This document shows positions 29,529 to 38,278 of a stretch of DNA of 64,000 bases, in pieces. Position 1 is the first letter of the stretch; the number at the start of each line of letters is the position of its first letter. The position numbers were made by a program, and so were the translations under genes. The notes under the pieces are model-generated. The model did no database searches, was not told where the DNA came from, and saw nothing but the letters and a program-made list of their open reading frames with translations. Origin of the DNA: Alicyclobacillus fructus. Lineage in GTDB: Bacteria; Bacillota; Bacilli; Alicyclobacillales; Alicyclobacillaceae. The stretch lies in the NCBI RefSeq assembly GCF_017329605.1, contig NZ_JAFMTY010000006.1, positions 62,001 through 126,000 on the forward strand, given 5' to 3'.

Positions 29529-29545
29529 CCGGCTTCCTCCTTGCA

Positions 29546-30358
29546 CTATCCGGCGTAGCCAGCGAGCAGCGACTTGACGACGAGGTACCAGCCGTTGACC
29601 ATCACGAACAACAGAACCTTGAACGGAAGCGAAATCATGACAGGCGGAAGCATCATCATGCCCATGGACATGAGCGTGGTCGACACCACGAGATCAATCA
29701 CGAGAAATGGAAGGTAAATCATGAAGCCAATCTGGAATGCCGTCTGCAATTCGCTCAACGTGAATGCCGGCACCAGCGCCGACATCGCGATGCGCTCGGG
29801 ATGGCGTTCCATCTCAGGCGTCAACGTCTCATGGCGATAGGCGAGAAACAGTTCGAGGTCTTGAGACCTCGTCTGTTTGGCCATAAATACCTTGAACGGA
29901 TCCTCGGCTCGTTCAATGGCGACGGTCTGTGAGATCTGGCCTTTCAGATAGGGCTGGAGCGCCTGAACGTTGGCCTGTTGCAGCGTGGGTTGCATCACAA
30001 ACAACGTGATGAAAAGCGCAAGCCCGACCAGCACCTGATTGGGCGGAGACGTCTGCAGCGAAAGCGCGTTGCGCACAAACGACAGGACGACGATGACGCG
30101 CGTGAAGCACGTCATCAGGATGAGCGACGCCGGTGCGAGGGTCAGCGCTGTCAACAGCAGCACAATCTTGACCGTGTTGGCCACCGACGCCGGACCCGAA
30201 CCCCCGACAGACACGCTGACGCCCGGAATGGACGGAACGCTCGGCGTTGTCTGTGCATAGACCCACGGCGGATGGAGAACGAAGCCGAGGATCCCCACGC
30301 ACAGCGCGACGCACGCCACGCCGACGAACCACAGCCGCCGGCCCCACTCCAGCTTCAT
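29546..30358 (-). CDS. fliP: Flagellar export protein FliP
   Basis: Core subunit of the export gate, 270 residues. It has an N-terminal signal-like membrane segment (FVGVACVALCVGILGFVL), then the FliP signatures LLLTALTLAPASLILMTCFT and RVIVVLSFVRNALSLQTSPP, and C-terminal segments around IYLPFLVIDLVVSTTLMSMG and MMMLPPVMISLPFK. The ATG at 30358 overlaps the fliO stop (ATGA); a longer open frame upstream is a shadow of fliO. Confidence 0.96.
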   Translation of the reverse strand: MKLEWGRRLWFVGVACVALCVGILGFVLHPPWVYAQTTPSVPSIPGVSVSVGGSGPASVANTVKIVLLLTALTLAPASLILMTCFTRVIVVLSFVRNALSLQTSPPNQVLVGLALFITLFVMQPTLQQANVQALQPYLKGQISQTVAIERAEDPFKVFMAKQTRSQDLELFLAYRHETLTPEMERHPERIAMSALVPAFTLSELQTAFQIGFMIYLPFLVIDLVVSTTLMSMGMMMLPPVMISLPFKVLLFVMVNGWYLVVKSLLAGYAG

Positions 30359-30825
30359 TCGTCCCGCCGCCTTTCTCTCAACCGATCCAAGGCCTCGCGC
30401 AGCGCTGCCCCGAACCCTTCTGCGTCCTCGGGTTCGGGCACCTCGGCGACCCAATCGGGGTATTCGTCCGTGACATCCGCCAAGAGACGCACATCGTCTC
30501 CGACGCCGATGAGATACAGCTTGCCACCCACGCGCACGACCTGGACCGACTTGTTGGGCGCCACCTGGCGCGCGGCGACCACGTCGATCTGTCCACGCGA
30601 TGCCACGGCCACTCGCCTGCCCAGCACCCGGAACAACAGGACGATGAGCAGCAAAATGACCACGAGCGCAATCACGAGTTGCACATACGCCCACAGCCCG
30701 CCGTTTGCCGCGAGCGGGCCGGACTTCGCCGCCATCACGGTGCGTGGATGAAGGAGCATGAACACGGGTGGAATCAGGGCGCTCCCTGCCCACCAGATGG
30801 CCGTCCGCCTTCCGCTCAAGCGCAT
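30355..30825 (-). CDS. fliO: Flagellar biosynthesis protein FliO (FliZ in B. subtilis)
   Basis: 156-residue membrane protein that helps assemble FliP. One signal-like N-terminal segment and one clear membrane segment (VQLVIALVVILLLIVLLFRV) are followed by a small cytoplasmic domain with the conserved APNKSVQVVRVGGKLYLIGV pattern. The start overlaps the cheY stop as TGATG and the end overlaps fliP, so all three genes are translationally coupled. Confidence 0.88.
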   Translation of the reverse strand: MRLSGRRTAIWWAGSALIPPVFMLLHPRTVMAAKSGPLAANGGLWAYVQLVIALVVILLLIVLLFRVLGRRVAVASRGQIDVVAARQVAPNKSVQVVRVGGKLYLIGVGDDVRLLADVTDEYPDWVAEVPEPEDAEGFGAALREALDRLRERRRDE

Positions 30826-31184
30826 CACCGCAGCGCCTTCTGCACCGCTTCGATGACGCGATCGGCCTGAAACGGCTTCACAATGAAATCTTTCGCGCCC
30901 GCCTGAATCGCCTCGATCACCATCGCCTGCTGGCCCATTGCCGAGCACACAATGATCCGCGCGTTGGGATCGATCTCCCGGATGCGCTTGATCGCCTCAA
31001 TTCCATCGACTTCAGGCATCGTAATATCCATCGTGACAAGATCGGGGCGAAGCTCTTGATAACGTTCCACCGCCTGCGCGCCATCCGCCGCTTCTCCTAC
31101 GACCACGTGCCCGTTTTTGGTCAGAATGTCTTTGATCATCATCCGCATGAATGCGGCGTCGTCCACCACCAGAATGTTTGCCAT
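30825..31184 (-). CDS. cheY: Chemotaxis response regulator CheY
   Basis: Single-domain receiver, 119 residues, phosphorylated by CheA and read by the motor switch. Acidic pocket in ILVVDDAAFMRMMIKDIL, the phospho-acceptor Asp in LVTMDITMPEVDG, and the conserved Lys in FIVKPFQADRV. I chose MANILVVDD at 31184, after GGGAGGG. It lies between fliY, which dephosphorylates CheY-P in Bacillus, and fliO. Confidence 0.96.
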   Translation of the reverse strand: MANILVVDDAAFMRMMIKDILTKNGHVVVGEAADGAQAVERYQELRPDLVTMDITMPEVDGIEAIKRIREIDPNARIIVCSAMGQQAMVIEAIQAGAKDFIVKPFQADRVIEAVQKALR

Positions 31185-31216
31185 TGCCGTGAGCCCTCCC
31201 ACCTGATGTGCCGCCT

Positions 31217-32362
31217 TTACGGCCGCGGATCAATTCGTTTGTCAGCCTGGATGATATCGGTGACGCGCACGCCAAAGTTCTCGTCGATCACGACCACTTC
31301 GCCGATGGCAATTTTCTTTTGGTTGACGTAGATGTCCACAGGTTCACCGGCCAGCTTATCCAGTTCCAAGATGGAGCCCGGAGCGAGTTCAAGGATCTCG
31401 CGGATGAGCTTTTTCGCCCGTCCCAGTTCCACCGTGACGTTGAGCGGCACGTCGTACAGCAGCGACAGGTTGGCCGAGGGCCGGGTGTCGCGAGACGAGC
31501 CTCCCTTGTCGAATTCGGGAAACGCCGGGCGACGAATCGCGACGCTTGGCTCTTCACCCTCGGACTTGCGGTTCGCGGTCTCCGCGCCAGAAGCGTTCTC
31601 CTCGCGCGGTCCCGCCGCTGTCGAGGTTTCAGCGCCCACCGCGTCTTCTTTCGGTGTTTCGGACGCGATCGCCTCGGTATGTACGTTCATCGACCGCACC
31701 AACTCGCGAGCGAACGGGACGGGCATCAGTTGCATGATGTGCGAATCGATGAGCTGGTGCACATGCAGGCGGAACTCGACGTTGACGAGATCCTCCGCTG
31801 TGCCGAACGCAGCCTGCGCCTCATCCTGAGTAAAGGTCACCACGCGAACCGAAGGCGGAGAAATGTTGATGTAGCGCCCAAACAACTGACTCATCGCCGT
31901 GGCCGCGCTGCCCATCATCTGGTTCATCGCCTCGCCCACGGCGCTGAGCTCCAACTCTCCGAGTTCGCCTGCCGGCTCGTCATGCTGGCGGCCCATCATC
32001 AGGTCCGCGATCCGCCTGGCGTCCTCGAGTTCGATGGCCAGGGCGTTCGTCCCCTGAAGTCCTTCCGTGAAATCCACCTGTACCAACACATACGGGGTCG
32101 GAAATCGGCTTTCGACCTCCGATCGCGGAATCACGGTCACGACCGGGGTCGTGATGTCGACGCGCCGGCCGAGCAGAGATGAGAGCGAAGTGGCCGCCGA
32201 GCCAAAACAAATATTTCCTATTTCCCCGAGAACATCGATCTCCTGCGCCGTCAATCGTTCCCGTCGGTCCAGACCGGGATCCTGCTCCAAAGCTCCGCCG
32301 GCCTTCAACAGCGCATCGATCTCGTCCTGCGACAGCTTCATGTCGTCATCCACGATCGGCAT
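31217..32362 (-). CDS. fliY: Flagellar motor switch phosphatase FliY (CheC-FliN fusion)
   Basis: Switch protein of Gram-positives that combines an N-terminal FliM-like CheY-binding peptide (LSQDEIDALLKAG), a CheC-like phosphatase domain with both active-site motifs (EIGNICFGSAATSL and AVGEAMNQMMGSAATAM), an acidic Ala/Glu-rich linker and a C-terminal FliN/SpoA domain (LLYDVPLNVTVELGRAKKLI). 381 residues. The listed ATG overlaps fliM by 17 bases; an ATG seven codons later (32341) is possible. There is no separate fliN in the operon. Confidence 0.95.
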   Translation of the reverse strand: MPIVDDDMKLSQDEIDALLKAGGALEQDPGLDRRERLTAQEIDVLGEIGNICFGSAATSLSSLLGRRVDITTPVVTVIPRSEVESRFPTPYVLVQVDFTEGLQGTNALAIELEDARRIADLMMGRQHDEPAGELGELELSAVGEAMNQMMGSAATAMSQLFGRYINISPPSVRVVTFTQDEAQAAFGTAEDLVNVEFRLHVHQLIDSHIMQLMPVPFARELVRSMNVHTEAIASETPKEDAVGAETSTAAGPREENASGAETANRKSEGEEPSVAIRRPAFPEFDKGGSSRDTRPSANLSLLYDVPLNVTVELGRAKKLIREILELAPGSILELDKLAGEPVDIYVNQKKIAIGEVVVIDENFGVRVTDIIQADKRIDPRP

Positions 32363-33338
32363 CCGCCTCCCACTGACCCACGATCTTCACGGCGTACACG
32401 CGATTTCGCTTGCCCACGCTTCCCCAGAACGCCGGCCGCCCGTCGACGTAAACGAGCGCCGGATCGCGAATCGTCTGGCGCAACACGATGGTGTCGCCCT
32501 CGCACAGGTCCAAAATCTCCCGAACCGTCAAGTCCGCCTGCCCCAATTCCACCCGGACGTCCACGGGCACGCTGAGCAACTTTGCGCGCAGCTCATCGTT
32601 CACCTGCCGCTTGCCGCGCTGAAAGGCCGGATCCATGTAGTACCGATTGCTGAGCTTGGACAGCACAGGTTCGATGGTCGCATGCGGAATGCAAAGGTTG
32701 ATAAGTCCCGATGTTTCGCCCACGCGGAGACTGATGGTCACGACGAGCACGGTCTCATTGGGCGTGGTGAGCTGCAAAAATTGCGGGTTGCTCTCCAACG
32801 AGACGAACGCGGGATCGAGATCGATCACGGTCTTCCATGCCTCCGCCAGGATGGACGGCATTTGTTCGAACAGCCGGCGGAACAAGATGACCTCGATGTC
32901 CGTCAGTTCGCGAACGCGGTAGGGCCCCGCGCTGTCCCCGCCCATGTACTTGTCCAACATGGCAAACACGACCTGCGGATTCATCTCCATCACCATGCGC
33001 CCTTCAAGTGGGTGCATGTCGTAGAGCTGCAGGACGGTGAGTGGCGGGATCGAACGAATGAATTCGTCATACGGCACCTGGTCGACCGATTCAACCTGAA
33101 TCTGCGGAACGGACCGCAGTTGTCCCGACAGGTGGCTTGTAAGCAACCGGCAGAAGTGCTCGTGCATGCGCCGCAACACGCGCAGATGATCCTTCGAAAA
33201 ACGCATGGCCCGGCGGAAATCGTACACCCGAACTCGTGGCTGGTCATGGTCCCGTTGCTCCGAGGCGGGATCGATCTCGCCCGTGCGAATGGCGTACAAA
33301 AGCGCATCAATTTCGGACTGGGAAAGCACGTCGGACAC
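32346..33338 (-). CDS. fliM: Flagellar motor switch protein FliM
   Basis: 330-residue C-ring protein. The N-terminal CheY-P-binding peptide LSQSEIDALLYAI is followed by the CheC-like middle domain and a C-terminal SpoA domain (VPVDVRVELGQADLTVREIL). The GTG start is preceded by GAGGGGGTGAGAGG. It lies between fliL and fliY. Confidence 0.96.
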   Translation of the reverse strand: MSDVLSQSEIDALLYAIRTGEIDPASEQRDHDQPRVRVYDFRRAMRFSKDHLRVLRRMHEHFCRLLTSHLSGQLRSVPQIQVESVDQVPYDEFIRSIPPLTVLQLYDMHPLEGRMVMEMNPQVVFAMLDKYMGGDSAGPYRVRELTDIEVILFRRLFEQMPSILAEAWKTVIDLDPAFVSLESNPQFLQLTTPNETVLVVTISLRVGETSGLINLCIPHATIEPVLSKLSNRYYMDPAFQRGKRQVNDELRAKLLSVPVDVRVELGQADLTVREILDLCEGDTIVLRQTIRDPALVYVDGRPAFWGSVGKRNRVYAVKIVGQWEADADRG

Positions 33339-33350
33339 CCTCTCACCCCC

Positions 33351-33785
33351 TCACTGGACCAAGACTTGCGAAAGATACGCCGCCGTGACCTTCCCGTTAG
33401 GAAGCAAACGGTTGACTTGACTGACAATGGTCGACTTCAGGCGATTCAGGCCGGCGTCGGTCCGAAGTTCATCCGATGTGAACTCGCGCATGATGCCATT
33501 GACGGCGTCCGAAATCTGCGGCTCCATGAGATTCAATTCGTTCTTTGTACTCTTCGAATCCGCCTGCAAGGTCAGCGTGAATTGAATAATGCCGCTGCCC
33601 GCGAGATTGGTGGTCATCTGCGGCAAGGTGACCTGCAGGTCTGCCAACTCCTTGGCGGATACCTTCGGCGGGGCCCCGCCCGCTCCATGATGCTTCTTGG
33701 CGTACAGCACATAGCCGATGGCCGCGCCAGCGACCACGACGATGCCGATCACGATGATGAGCATCGCGCGCACCGCTTTTTTCAT
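33351..33785 (-). CDS. fliL: Flagellar basal-body-associated protein FliL
   Basis: 144-residue protein with one N-terminal membrane segment (AMLIIVIGIVVVAGAAIGYV) and an extracytoplasmic stomatin-like domain (MTTNLAGSGIIQFTLTLQAD). FliL surrounds the stator units in several bacteria. GGAGGGCGGGGC precedes the ATG, which overlaps the flbD end. Confidence 0.93.
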   Translation of the reverse strand: MKKAVRAMLIIVIGIVVVAGAAIGYVLYAKKHHGAGGAPPKVSAKELADLQVTLPQMTTNLAGSGIIQFTLTLQADSKSTKNELNLMEPQISDAVNGIMREFTSDELRTDAGLNRLKSTIVSQVNRLLPNGKVTAAYLSQVLVQ

Positions 33786-34000
33786 GCCCCGCCCTCCTTG
33801 TCGCGAACGGGCGCCGTCACGAGGCCAATCCGCCGATACACCTCAATCATTTTTGACGCAATGGTCTCCGGATCCTCTAAGACGACGTATTTGTGTCCGT
33901 TGGTCAGCGTCACGACGGAGTCCGGTGTCACCTCGATCGTTTCGATGTGCAGTGGATTGAGCCACACGACGGTCCCATTTAATCGCGTCAAAGCAATCAT
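33782..34000 (-). CDS. flbD: FlbD/SwrD-family flagellar protein
   Basis: 72-residue protein of the FlbD family: MIALTRLNGTVVWLNPLHIE, VVTLTNGHKYVVLEDPETIA. The B. subtilis member, SwrD (YlzI), sits at the same place between flgE and fliL and increases flagellar motor power. No membrane segment. It overlaps fliL by four bases. Confidence 0.93.
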   Translation of the reverse strand: MIALTRLNGTVVWLNPLHIETIEVTPDSVVTLTNGHKYVVLEDPETIASKMIEVYRRIGLVTAPVRDKEGGA

Positions 34001-34045
34001 GCGCGCATCTCCCCAGGGCGCGGTTCGGCCGCGCCCTCATTCGCC

Positions 34046-34924
34046 TCACGAGTTCTTCATGTTAACAAGCGCCTGGAGAATCGCGTTGTCTGTGCCGATC
34101 ATGTGGGTGTTTGCCACATACGCGTTCTGTGCGACGATCATTTCGGCAAACTGTTGCGAAAGGTCGACGTTCGATCCTTCCAATTCTCCAGATGCAAGCG
34201 TCCCATACGATCCCTGGCCAGGCGTCCCGTACGTCAGGCTTCCAGCCGCGGGGCTCGACGCATCAAACAGGTTGTCCCCGACCTTCACAAGCCCCTGTGG
34301 GTTCGGAACCTGGGCCAGCGCGAGGTAACCGATAACCTCTGTTTTGGTCGTCGACGTCGACTCATCGAAAATCGTTGCCGTAATGGACCCGTCCGCTCCG
34401 ATGCTGACATTCGAAACGGTGCCCGAAGTTATGCCCGCCAACTGATACACGTTCATGGGCGTCGACGGCGCGGTAGGGCTGGACGGTTTGCTCTTGTATC
34501 CCTCAGCAATGACACCGTTCGGAAGCACCAAATACCCCGCGCTATCCACACTAAAATTCCCCGCTCGAGTCAGGTACGTGTTCGTTCCCTTCGTCACCAC
34601 GAAAAACCCGTTGCCCTGGATGGCGACGTTCGTCGGCACGCCCGTCGTCTCGTCGGGACCTTGCGACATGTCCATCTGCGTCGCCGCAACCTGCACGCCG
34701 AGTCCCACCTGTTCGGGATTGGTTCCGCCTACGCCCGTGGATCCAGTGGTGCCCGCGGATCCAGCGGTGCCCACCGACATGGTCTGGCTCAACAGGTCCG
34801 CAAACTGGACGTTCGACTGCTTGAAACCCACCGTCTCTACGTTCGCGATGTTGTTCCCCACCACGTCGAGATCGGTCTGAAACGCCTGCATGCCTGAGAT
34901 GGCCGAATTCATCGAGCGCAGCAT
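34046..34924 (-). CDS. flgE: Flagellar hook protein FlgE (FlgG/E-type rod-hook family)
   Basis: 292 residues. The N-terminal rod-family signature MLRSMNSAISGMQAFQTDLD with VVGNNIANVETVGFKQS, a central hook domain, and the C-terminal helix ending NVDLSQQFAEMIVAQNAYVA are typical. This is the hook subunit at the place of B. subtilis flgE, once annotated flgG. A Gly/Thr/Ser-rich insertion around residues 50-65 is encoded by an 18-base tandem repeat (34739-34774). GGAGGGAATTAAAC precedes the ATG; an upstream frame extension is not coding. Confidence 0.93.
   Translation of the reverse strand: MLRSMNSAISGMQAFQTDLDVVGNNIANVETVGFKQSNVQFADLLSQTMSVGTAGSAGTTGSTGVGGTNPEQVGLGVQVAATQMDMSQGPDETTGVPTNVAIQGNGFFVVTKGTNTYLTRAGNFSVDSAGYLVLPNGVIAEGYKSKPSSPTAPSTPMNVYQLAGITSGTVSNVSIGADGSITATIFDESTSTTKTEVIGYLALAQVPNPQGLVKVGDNLFDASSPAAGSLTYGTPGQGSYGTLASGELEGSNVDLSQQFAEMIVAQNAYVANTHMIGTDNAILQALVNMKNS
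34739..34774. repeat. 18-base imperfect tandem repeat in flgE
   Basis: Two adjacent copies, 34739-34756 and 34757-34774, identical at 16 of 18 positions (GGATCCAGTGGTGCCCGC and GGATCCAGCGGTGCCCAC). They encode a Gly/Thr/Ser/Ala-rich part of the hook protein and are a likely site of in-frame length change. Confidence 0.75.
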
Positions 34925-34985
34925 GTTTAATTCCCTCCTGTGGCGCCGTCTCCCGGAGTTCCGCCGTTCCCTCCGGGCAGGCCTC

Positions 34986-35369
34986 CTATCGGTCCAGCCT
35001 GGAAACGAAGACGACGCTGTCGATTTGAGTGACAATGGGATGTTCCGCGGGATGGAGCGCGGTCACCAAGGTCCGCGACGGCAAGTGAACCACAAAGCCC
35101 ACATTTCCCATCACCATGTACGTATCCCGCGCGCCTTTTGCCTCGGCCTGCTTTGCCGCCTGTTCCATGGCAAGCCAATCCGAGGACGTCAGCGATATCC
35201 CCCGTTCCGCCATCCGGTTGCCCGCGTGCTGACTGACGTTCCACGGCCCAAGCGCGCTCTGCATCGCCTGCCGGAATGCGCTTCTGCCTGAGCTCGAGGT
35301 CGAACTCGAGGTCGCCACACTTTCCCGAGACCGAACCTCTCCCCACGACCACGAAACCGGTTCGATCAC
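34986..35369 (-). CDS. Flagellar operon protein of the TIGR02530 type
   Basis: 127-residue soluble protein of a Firmicute family found next to flgD and flgE, function unknown. The recognisable core is VSQHAGNRMAERGISLTSSD followed by QAEAKGARDTYMVMGN, FVVHLPSRTLVTAL and TQIDSVVFV. The first 35 residues are Ser-rich. The GTG start overlaps the flgD stop (GTGA). A role in hook or rod assembly is guessed from position only. Confidence 0.85.
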   Translation of the reverse strand: MIEPVSWSWGEVRSRESVATSSSTSSSGRSAFRQAMQSALGPWNVSQHAGNRMAERGISLTSSDWLAMEQAAKQAEAKGARDTYMVMGNVGFVVHLPSRTLVTALHPAEHPIVTQIDSVVFVSRLDR

Positions 35370-35845
35370 GACATGCCGACCACCTGCGTCAACGGGTACG
35401 AATTGCCGTTGACGACAACCTGCGGCGCTCCATTCGTCATCGACACCGACGACACCGTTCCCTGCACCTGATTGCCACTTGCGTCCTGAATCGTGACCGA
35501 AGCGCCAATCAGACTGTGCGCCATCAGCAAACTCATTTCACTTTCCAGATTCTGAACAGCGCTCAGCACCTGCGCGTCCGTCTGCGCCACCTGTGTCATC
35601 TCTTCGAGCGCGCTGAACTGCGCCAGTTGGGCCAGCATCTGTGTGTTATCAACAGGATCCAACGGATCCTGATTTTGAAGTTGGGTCACCAGCAGTTGCA
35701 TAAAGTCGTTTTCATTCAGTGCATTCAGCCCCGTCTGCGAAGTGCTGGCTCCGGAAGCGCTAGCCGACCCGGTCGCAGCCGTCGTGCTCGCGCCCGATAC
35801 CGGTGAAGTCGACGCATTGACGGATGAAACGGAATTGACCGTCAC
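35366..35845 (-). CDS. flgD: Hook-capping scaffold protein FlgD
   Basis: 159 residues. After a Ser/Thr/Ala-rich leader comes the FlgD signature LNENDFMQLLVTQLQNQDPL with DPVDNTQMLAQLAQFSALEE, then a short beta-rich C-terminal part ending VNGNSYPLTQVVGM. FlgD caps the growing hook and is itself exported. I chose the GTG at 35845, five bases after GGAGGG. Confidence 0.95.
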   Translation of the reverse strand: MTVNSVSSVNASTSPVSGASTTAATGSASASGASTSQTGLNALNENDFMQLLVTQLQNQDPLDPVDNTQMLAQLAQFSALEEMTQVAQTDAQVLSAVQNLESEMSLLMAHSLIGASVTIQDASGNQVQGTVSSVSMTNGAPQVVVNGNSYPLTQVVGMS

Positions 35846-35856
35846 AATCTCCCTCC

Positions 35857-37083
35857 TCACGCGTAGAGATGGATGAGCGATGTGGGCTCCGCGTCGTGAA
35901 CGAGATAACCGGTGCGGATCGATCGGCTGTTTTCAGATACGTCCGAAGTTCCTGTCACCGCCTCTCCACCATCGCGCTCCCGCCTGCTGCCCTGATCTTC
36001 GCCCGCGTCGGTGGCAAGACCGACGCTCGCTTCACTCACCGACACCCCCGCCTGCGTCAACTGTTGAATGAGAGCCGGAAGTTGATCGGCGAGAACCGTG
36101 GCGCCTGCTGGCGTCGAAGCGACGAGCTGAACCGCCACGCCGTCATCCGTGTGATGGACGACCACCTGAACTGCACCAAGCTCCTTGGGTTCGAGTGCAA
36201 CCGTCAACGTCTTGGCACCGTTGTGGTCACCGACGGTAACCCAGGTCTGAATTTGCATCCCGAGACCCGTGGGTGTGGACACAGGCACCTCTCCCGGTCT
36301 CGCGACCGATGCCGTCTGGAAGGCTGTACTTTCCGCCACGTGCAACGACCCCAGAGCCAGGCTCGCGCCGCCCGTTTCGTCGAAAGACGGTGATGCGACA
36401 TGGTTTGCTGGCACCGAATCAGGAGAACTGAGCACTCGATGCCGACTGAGACGCACCTCGGGGGCTGAGCCGCCTTGGCGGGTCGCGTCAGGCGCAAGGG
36501 ACGAGACCGGGTCTCCGGTATGAGAACCACGGTTTTGCTCCTGGTGCGCGGGATCACCCGTCATTCGGATGATGGTCTGCGCCACCTGTTGCGTATCGCG
36601 AGCGTCCACCGTTGCGTGTCCGACCAGATGCATATCGGCTGTGGCATCGCTGCTTCTAGCCTGCACACCCTCTGTCGAGATAGGCCAGCGTTCATCCACC
36701 GGCGGATGCTTGACGGACGCGTTCGCCTCAAACGCCGCAGGCACGCTTCGGCCCATGCCGACATCCGGGACGGGGGACGCCGAGATCGCCATCTCCTTCT
36801 CTCGAGCCGCGTCAGCCTGGAATGGAACAGCATCGCGGGTCGCGGTGGTGATGGACTCGCGGCCTAGGTACGGTTTGCGGTCGAAGGCGTTGTCCGCGCT
36901 CCTTGCGGATGTATGATTCGCCGGTAGCATCGGCGAGACCATGTCCGCGCTGAGCGACGCAGCTTGGGCGAAAACCTCCGCCCAAAAGTCGGCGCCGTCC
37001 ATCTTGCTCTTCCGCCTTGGACTGGCCTTTCCCCCAGCGGTATCCACCTTGTCGGCCGCGACAGACACGTGCGCAACGTCCAC
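35857..37083 (-). CDS. fliK: Hook-length control protein FliK
   Basis: 408-residue molecular ruler. A long low-complexity, hydrophilic N-terminal region (residues 1-270) is followed by the C-terminal Flg_hook domain, seen in LTVALEPKELGAVQVVVHHT, DDGVAVQLVASTPAGATVLA and LPALIQQLTQAGVSVSEASV. This domain contacts FlhB to switch export specificity. The GTG start follows GGGAGGTG. It lies between ylxF and flgD, as in B. subtilis. Confidence 0.92.
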   Translation of the reverse strand: MDVAHVSVAADKVDTAGGKASPRRKSKMDGADFWAEVFAQAASLSADMVSPMLPANHTSARSADNAFDRKPYLGRESITTATRDAVPFQADAAREKEMAISASPVPDVGMGRSVPAAFEANASVKHPPVDERWPISTEGVQARSSDATADMHLVGHATVDARDTQQVAQTIIRMTGDPAHQEQNRGSHTGDPVSSLAPDATRQGGSAPEVRLSRHRVLSSPDSVPANHVASPSFDETGGASLALGSLHVAESTAFQTASVARPGEVPVSTPTGLGMQIQTWVTVGDHNGAKTLTVALEPKELGAVQVVVHHTDDGVAVQLVASTPAGATVLADQLPALIQQLTQAGVSVSEASVGLATDAGEDQGSRRERDGGEAVTGTSDVSENSRSIRTGYLVHDAEPTSLIHLYA

Positions 37084-37112
37084 GATTTCACCTCCCTTCG
37101 CGAGTTCAACGG

Positions 37113-37826
37113 TTAAGGAGACCCTGCCACATTGGCTGTGCTATTCGCCAGCGACGCAATCTGGCTGTCGCGCGCAGCTTGTTGTAAGAGGGCGCTCGCA
37201 GTGGCCGGAGGCAGCGCCTGCAGAATCGGCCCCGCAGCGTCCGGGCTGAGCGACTGGATGGCCCAAGCGGCCTGCGCGGAAGACATGTGCTCGAGAACCT
37301 GAGCTGCGGCGGCCGGATCCATTTGCGCCAGGACCTTCGCCTCCGACGCGCCTTGGCGTTGACCGCTCGAGATGGATGCGAGCTGTCCCCGCAGCGTCCG
37401 CACCTGATCGCGCAACGAAGCTGCCTGCTCTCGCGCGGCGGCCAGTTGGTCATTCAGCGAGGCCACCTGCGATTCGAGCGACTGGATTTGAGACCGCTCG
37501 ATGGCTATGGTCTGGCGAAGCGCCTGATCTTGCGCAGAGGACGATGAACTCGTCTTATGACCGAACAGGTGTTGCAGGTCCTGCCACACGGGCACGCCGA
37601 GAACCACAAGCACCGCCGCAATGGCTACAGCAGCGACGACGAGCGGTACGAAGACCAGCAACAGAACCGTCAACACCTTGCGGCCAGCACCCGTTTTCTC
37701 CTCATCGATTGGCTCGACTTCCCCGGGCTTCTGGCTACCACCGCGCGGAGCACGGCTCGCCGCTCGGTCTCCGCCTTGCGTGGCGGTCCTAGTCCGCCTT
37801 CCATCCGACTTCGCCTCTGTCGTCAC
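37113..37826 (-). CDS. ylxF: YlxF/MotE-like flagellar protein with MgtE N-terminal-like domain
   Basis: 237 residues: basic N-terminus, one membrane segment (VLTVLLLVFVPLVVAAVAIA), a long coiled coil (about 90-160, IERSQIQSLESQVASLNDQL) and a C-terminal helical repeat domain like the MgtE N-domain (VLAQMDPAAAAQVLEHMSSA, LSPDAAGPILQALPPATASA). It fits YlxF, whose relatives (MotE) act as stator chaperones. The GTG at 37826 overlaps the fliJ stop (GTGA); no strong ribosome-binding site is seen, so the start is inferred. Confidence 0.85.
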   Translation of the reverse strand: MTTEAKSDGRRTRTATQGGDRAASRAPRGGSQKPGEVEPIDEEKTGAGRKVLTVLLLVFVPLVVAAVAIAAVLVVLGVPVWQDLQHLFGHKTSSSSSAQDQALRQTIAIERSQIQSLESQVASLNDQLAAAREQAASLRDQVRTLRGQLASISSGQRQGASEAKVLAQMDPAAAAQVLEHMSSAQAAWAIQSLSPDAAGPILQALPPATASALLQQAARDSQIASLANSTANVAGSP

Positions 37827-38278
37827 CGAAGATCGCTTGACTTCCACGAGCGTCGCGCCTCCCGCATCACGACGTGTTCGTCCAATTCGGCCTGCCACGC
37901 GCGTTGCCTGCGGCCTCGCTGCTCTTCGTCCAGGCGGATCCTCAGGCTCTTCCACGTCTCGGCCTCTCTGTGCCGCAAGGCAAGTTCGCTTCTCTTGCCC
38001 TCGGCTTCCTCTGCGCGAACCTGCCACTCGGCTTCGTATCGGCCTTGCAATTGCTCGAGCCTGCGTGCAAACGCGTCCAGAACGTACCAATCCCCCGCCT
38101 CACGGAGATCGGCCACCTCGGTCAACACTTGTCGCAAACGTTCTTCCGTCTGTCTCAGGCGATCCGCCATTTCGTTTCGAACGCGCTCGGCGGCGGCATA
38201 TTCCCGTTCGGAGAGTGCGCGACGAAGTGATCCAATAAACTCCAACCTTCTCGCCAACCGATGCATGGAGTCGTTCAT
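37823..38278 (-). CDS. fliJ: Flagellar export chaperone FliJ
   Basis: 151-residue, almost wholly alpha-helical coiled-coil protein (LEFIGSLRRALSEREYAAAE, RLRQTEERLRQVLTEVADLR) that links the FliI ATPase to FlhA. Primary sequence is poorly conserved in this family; the call rests on the coiled coil, length and position after fliI. Its ATG overlaps the fliI stop, and its end overlaps ylxF. Confidence 0.88.
   Translation of the reverse strand: MNDSMHRLARRLEFIGSLRRALSEREYAAAERVRNEMADRLRQTEERLRQVLTEVADLREAGDWYVLDAFARRLEQLQGRYEAEWQVRAEEAEGKRSELALRHREAETWKSLRIRLDEEQRGRRQRAWQAELDEHVVMREARRSWKSSDLR

Noticed and set aside
29546-30793. 145-residue N-terminal extension of FliP
   Set aside because: It is a shadow of fliO; the ATGA overlap at 30358 gives a normal-length FliP.
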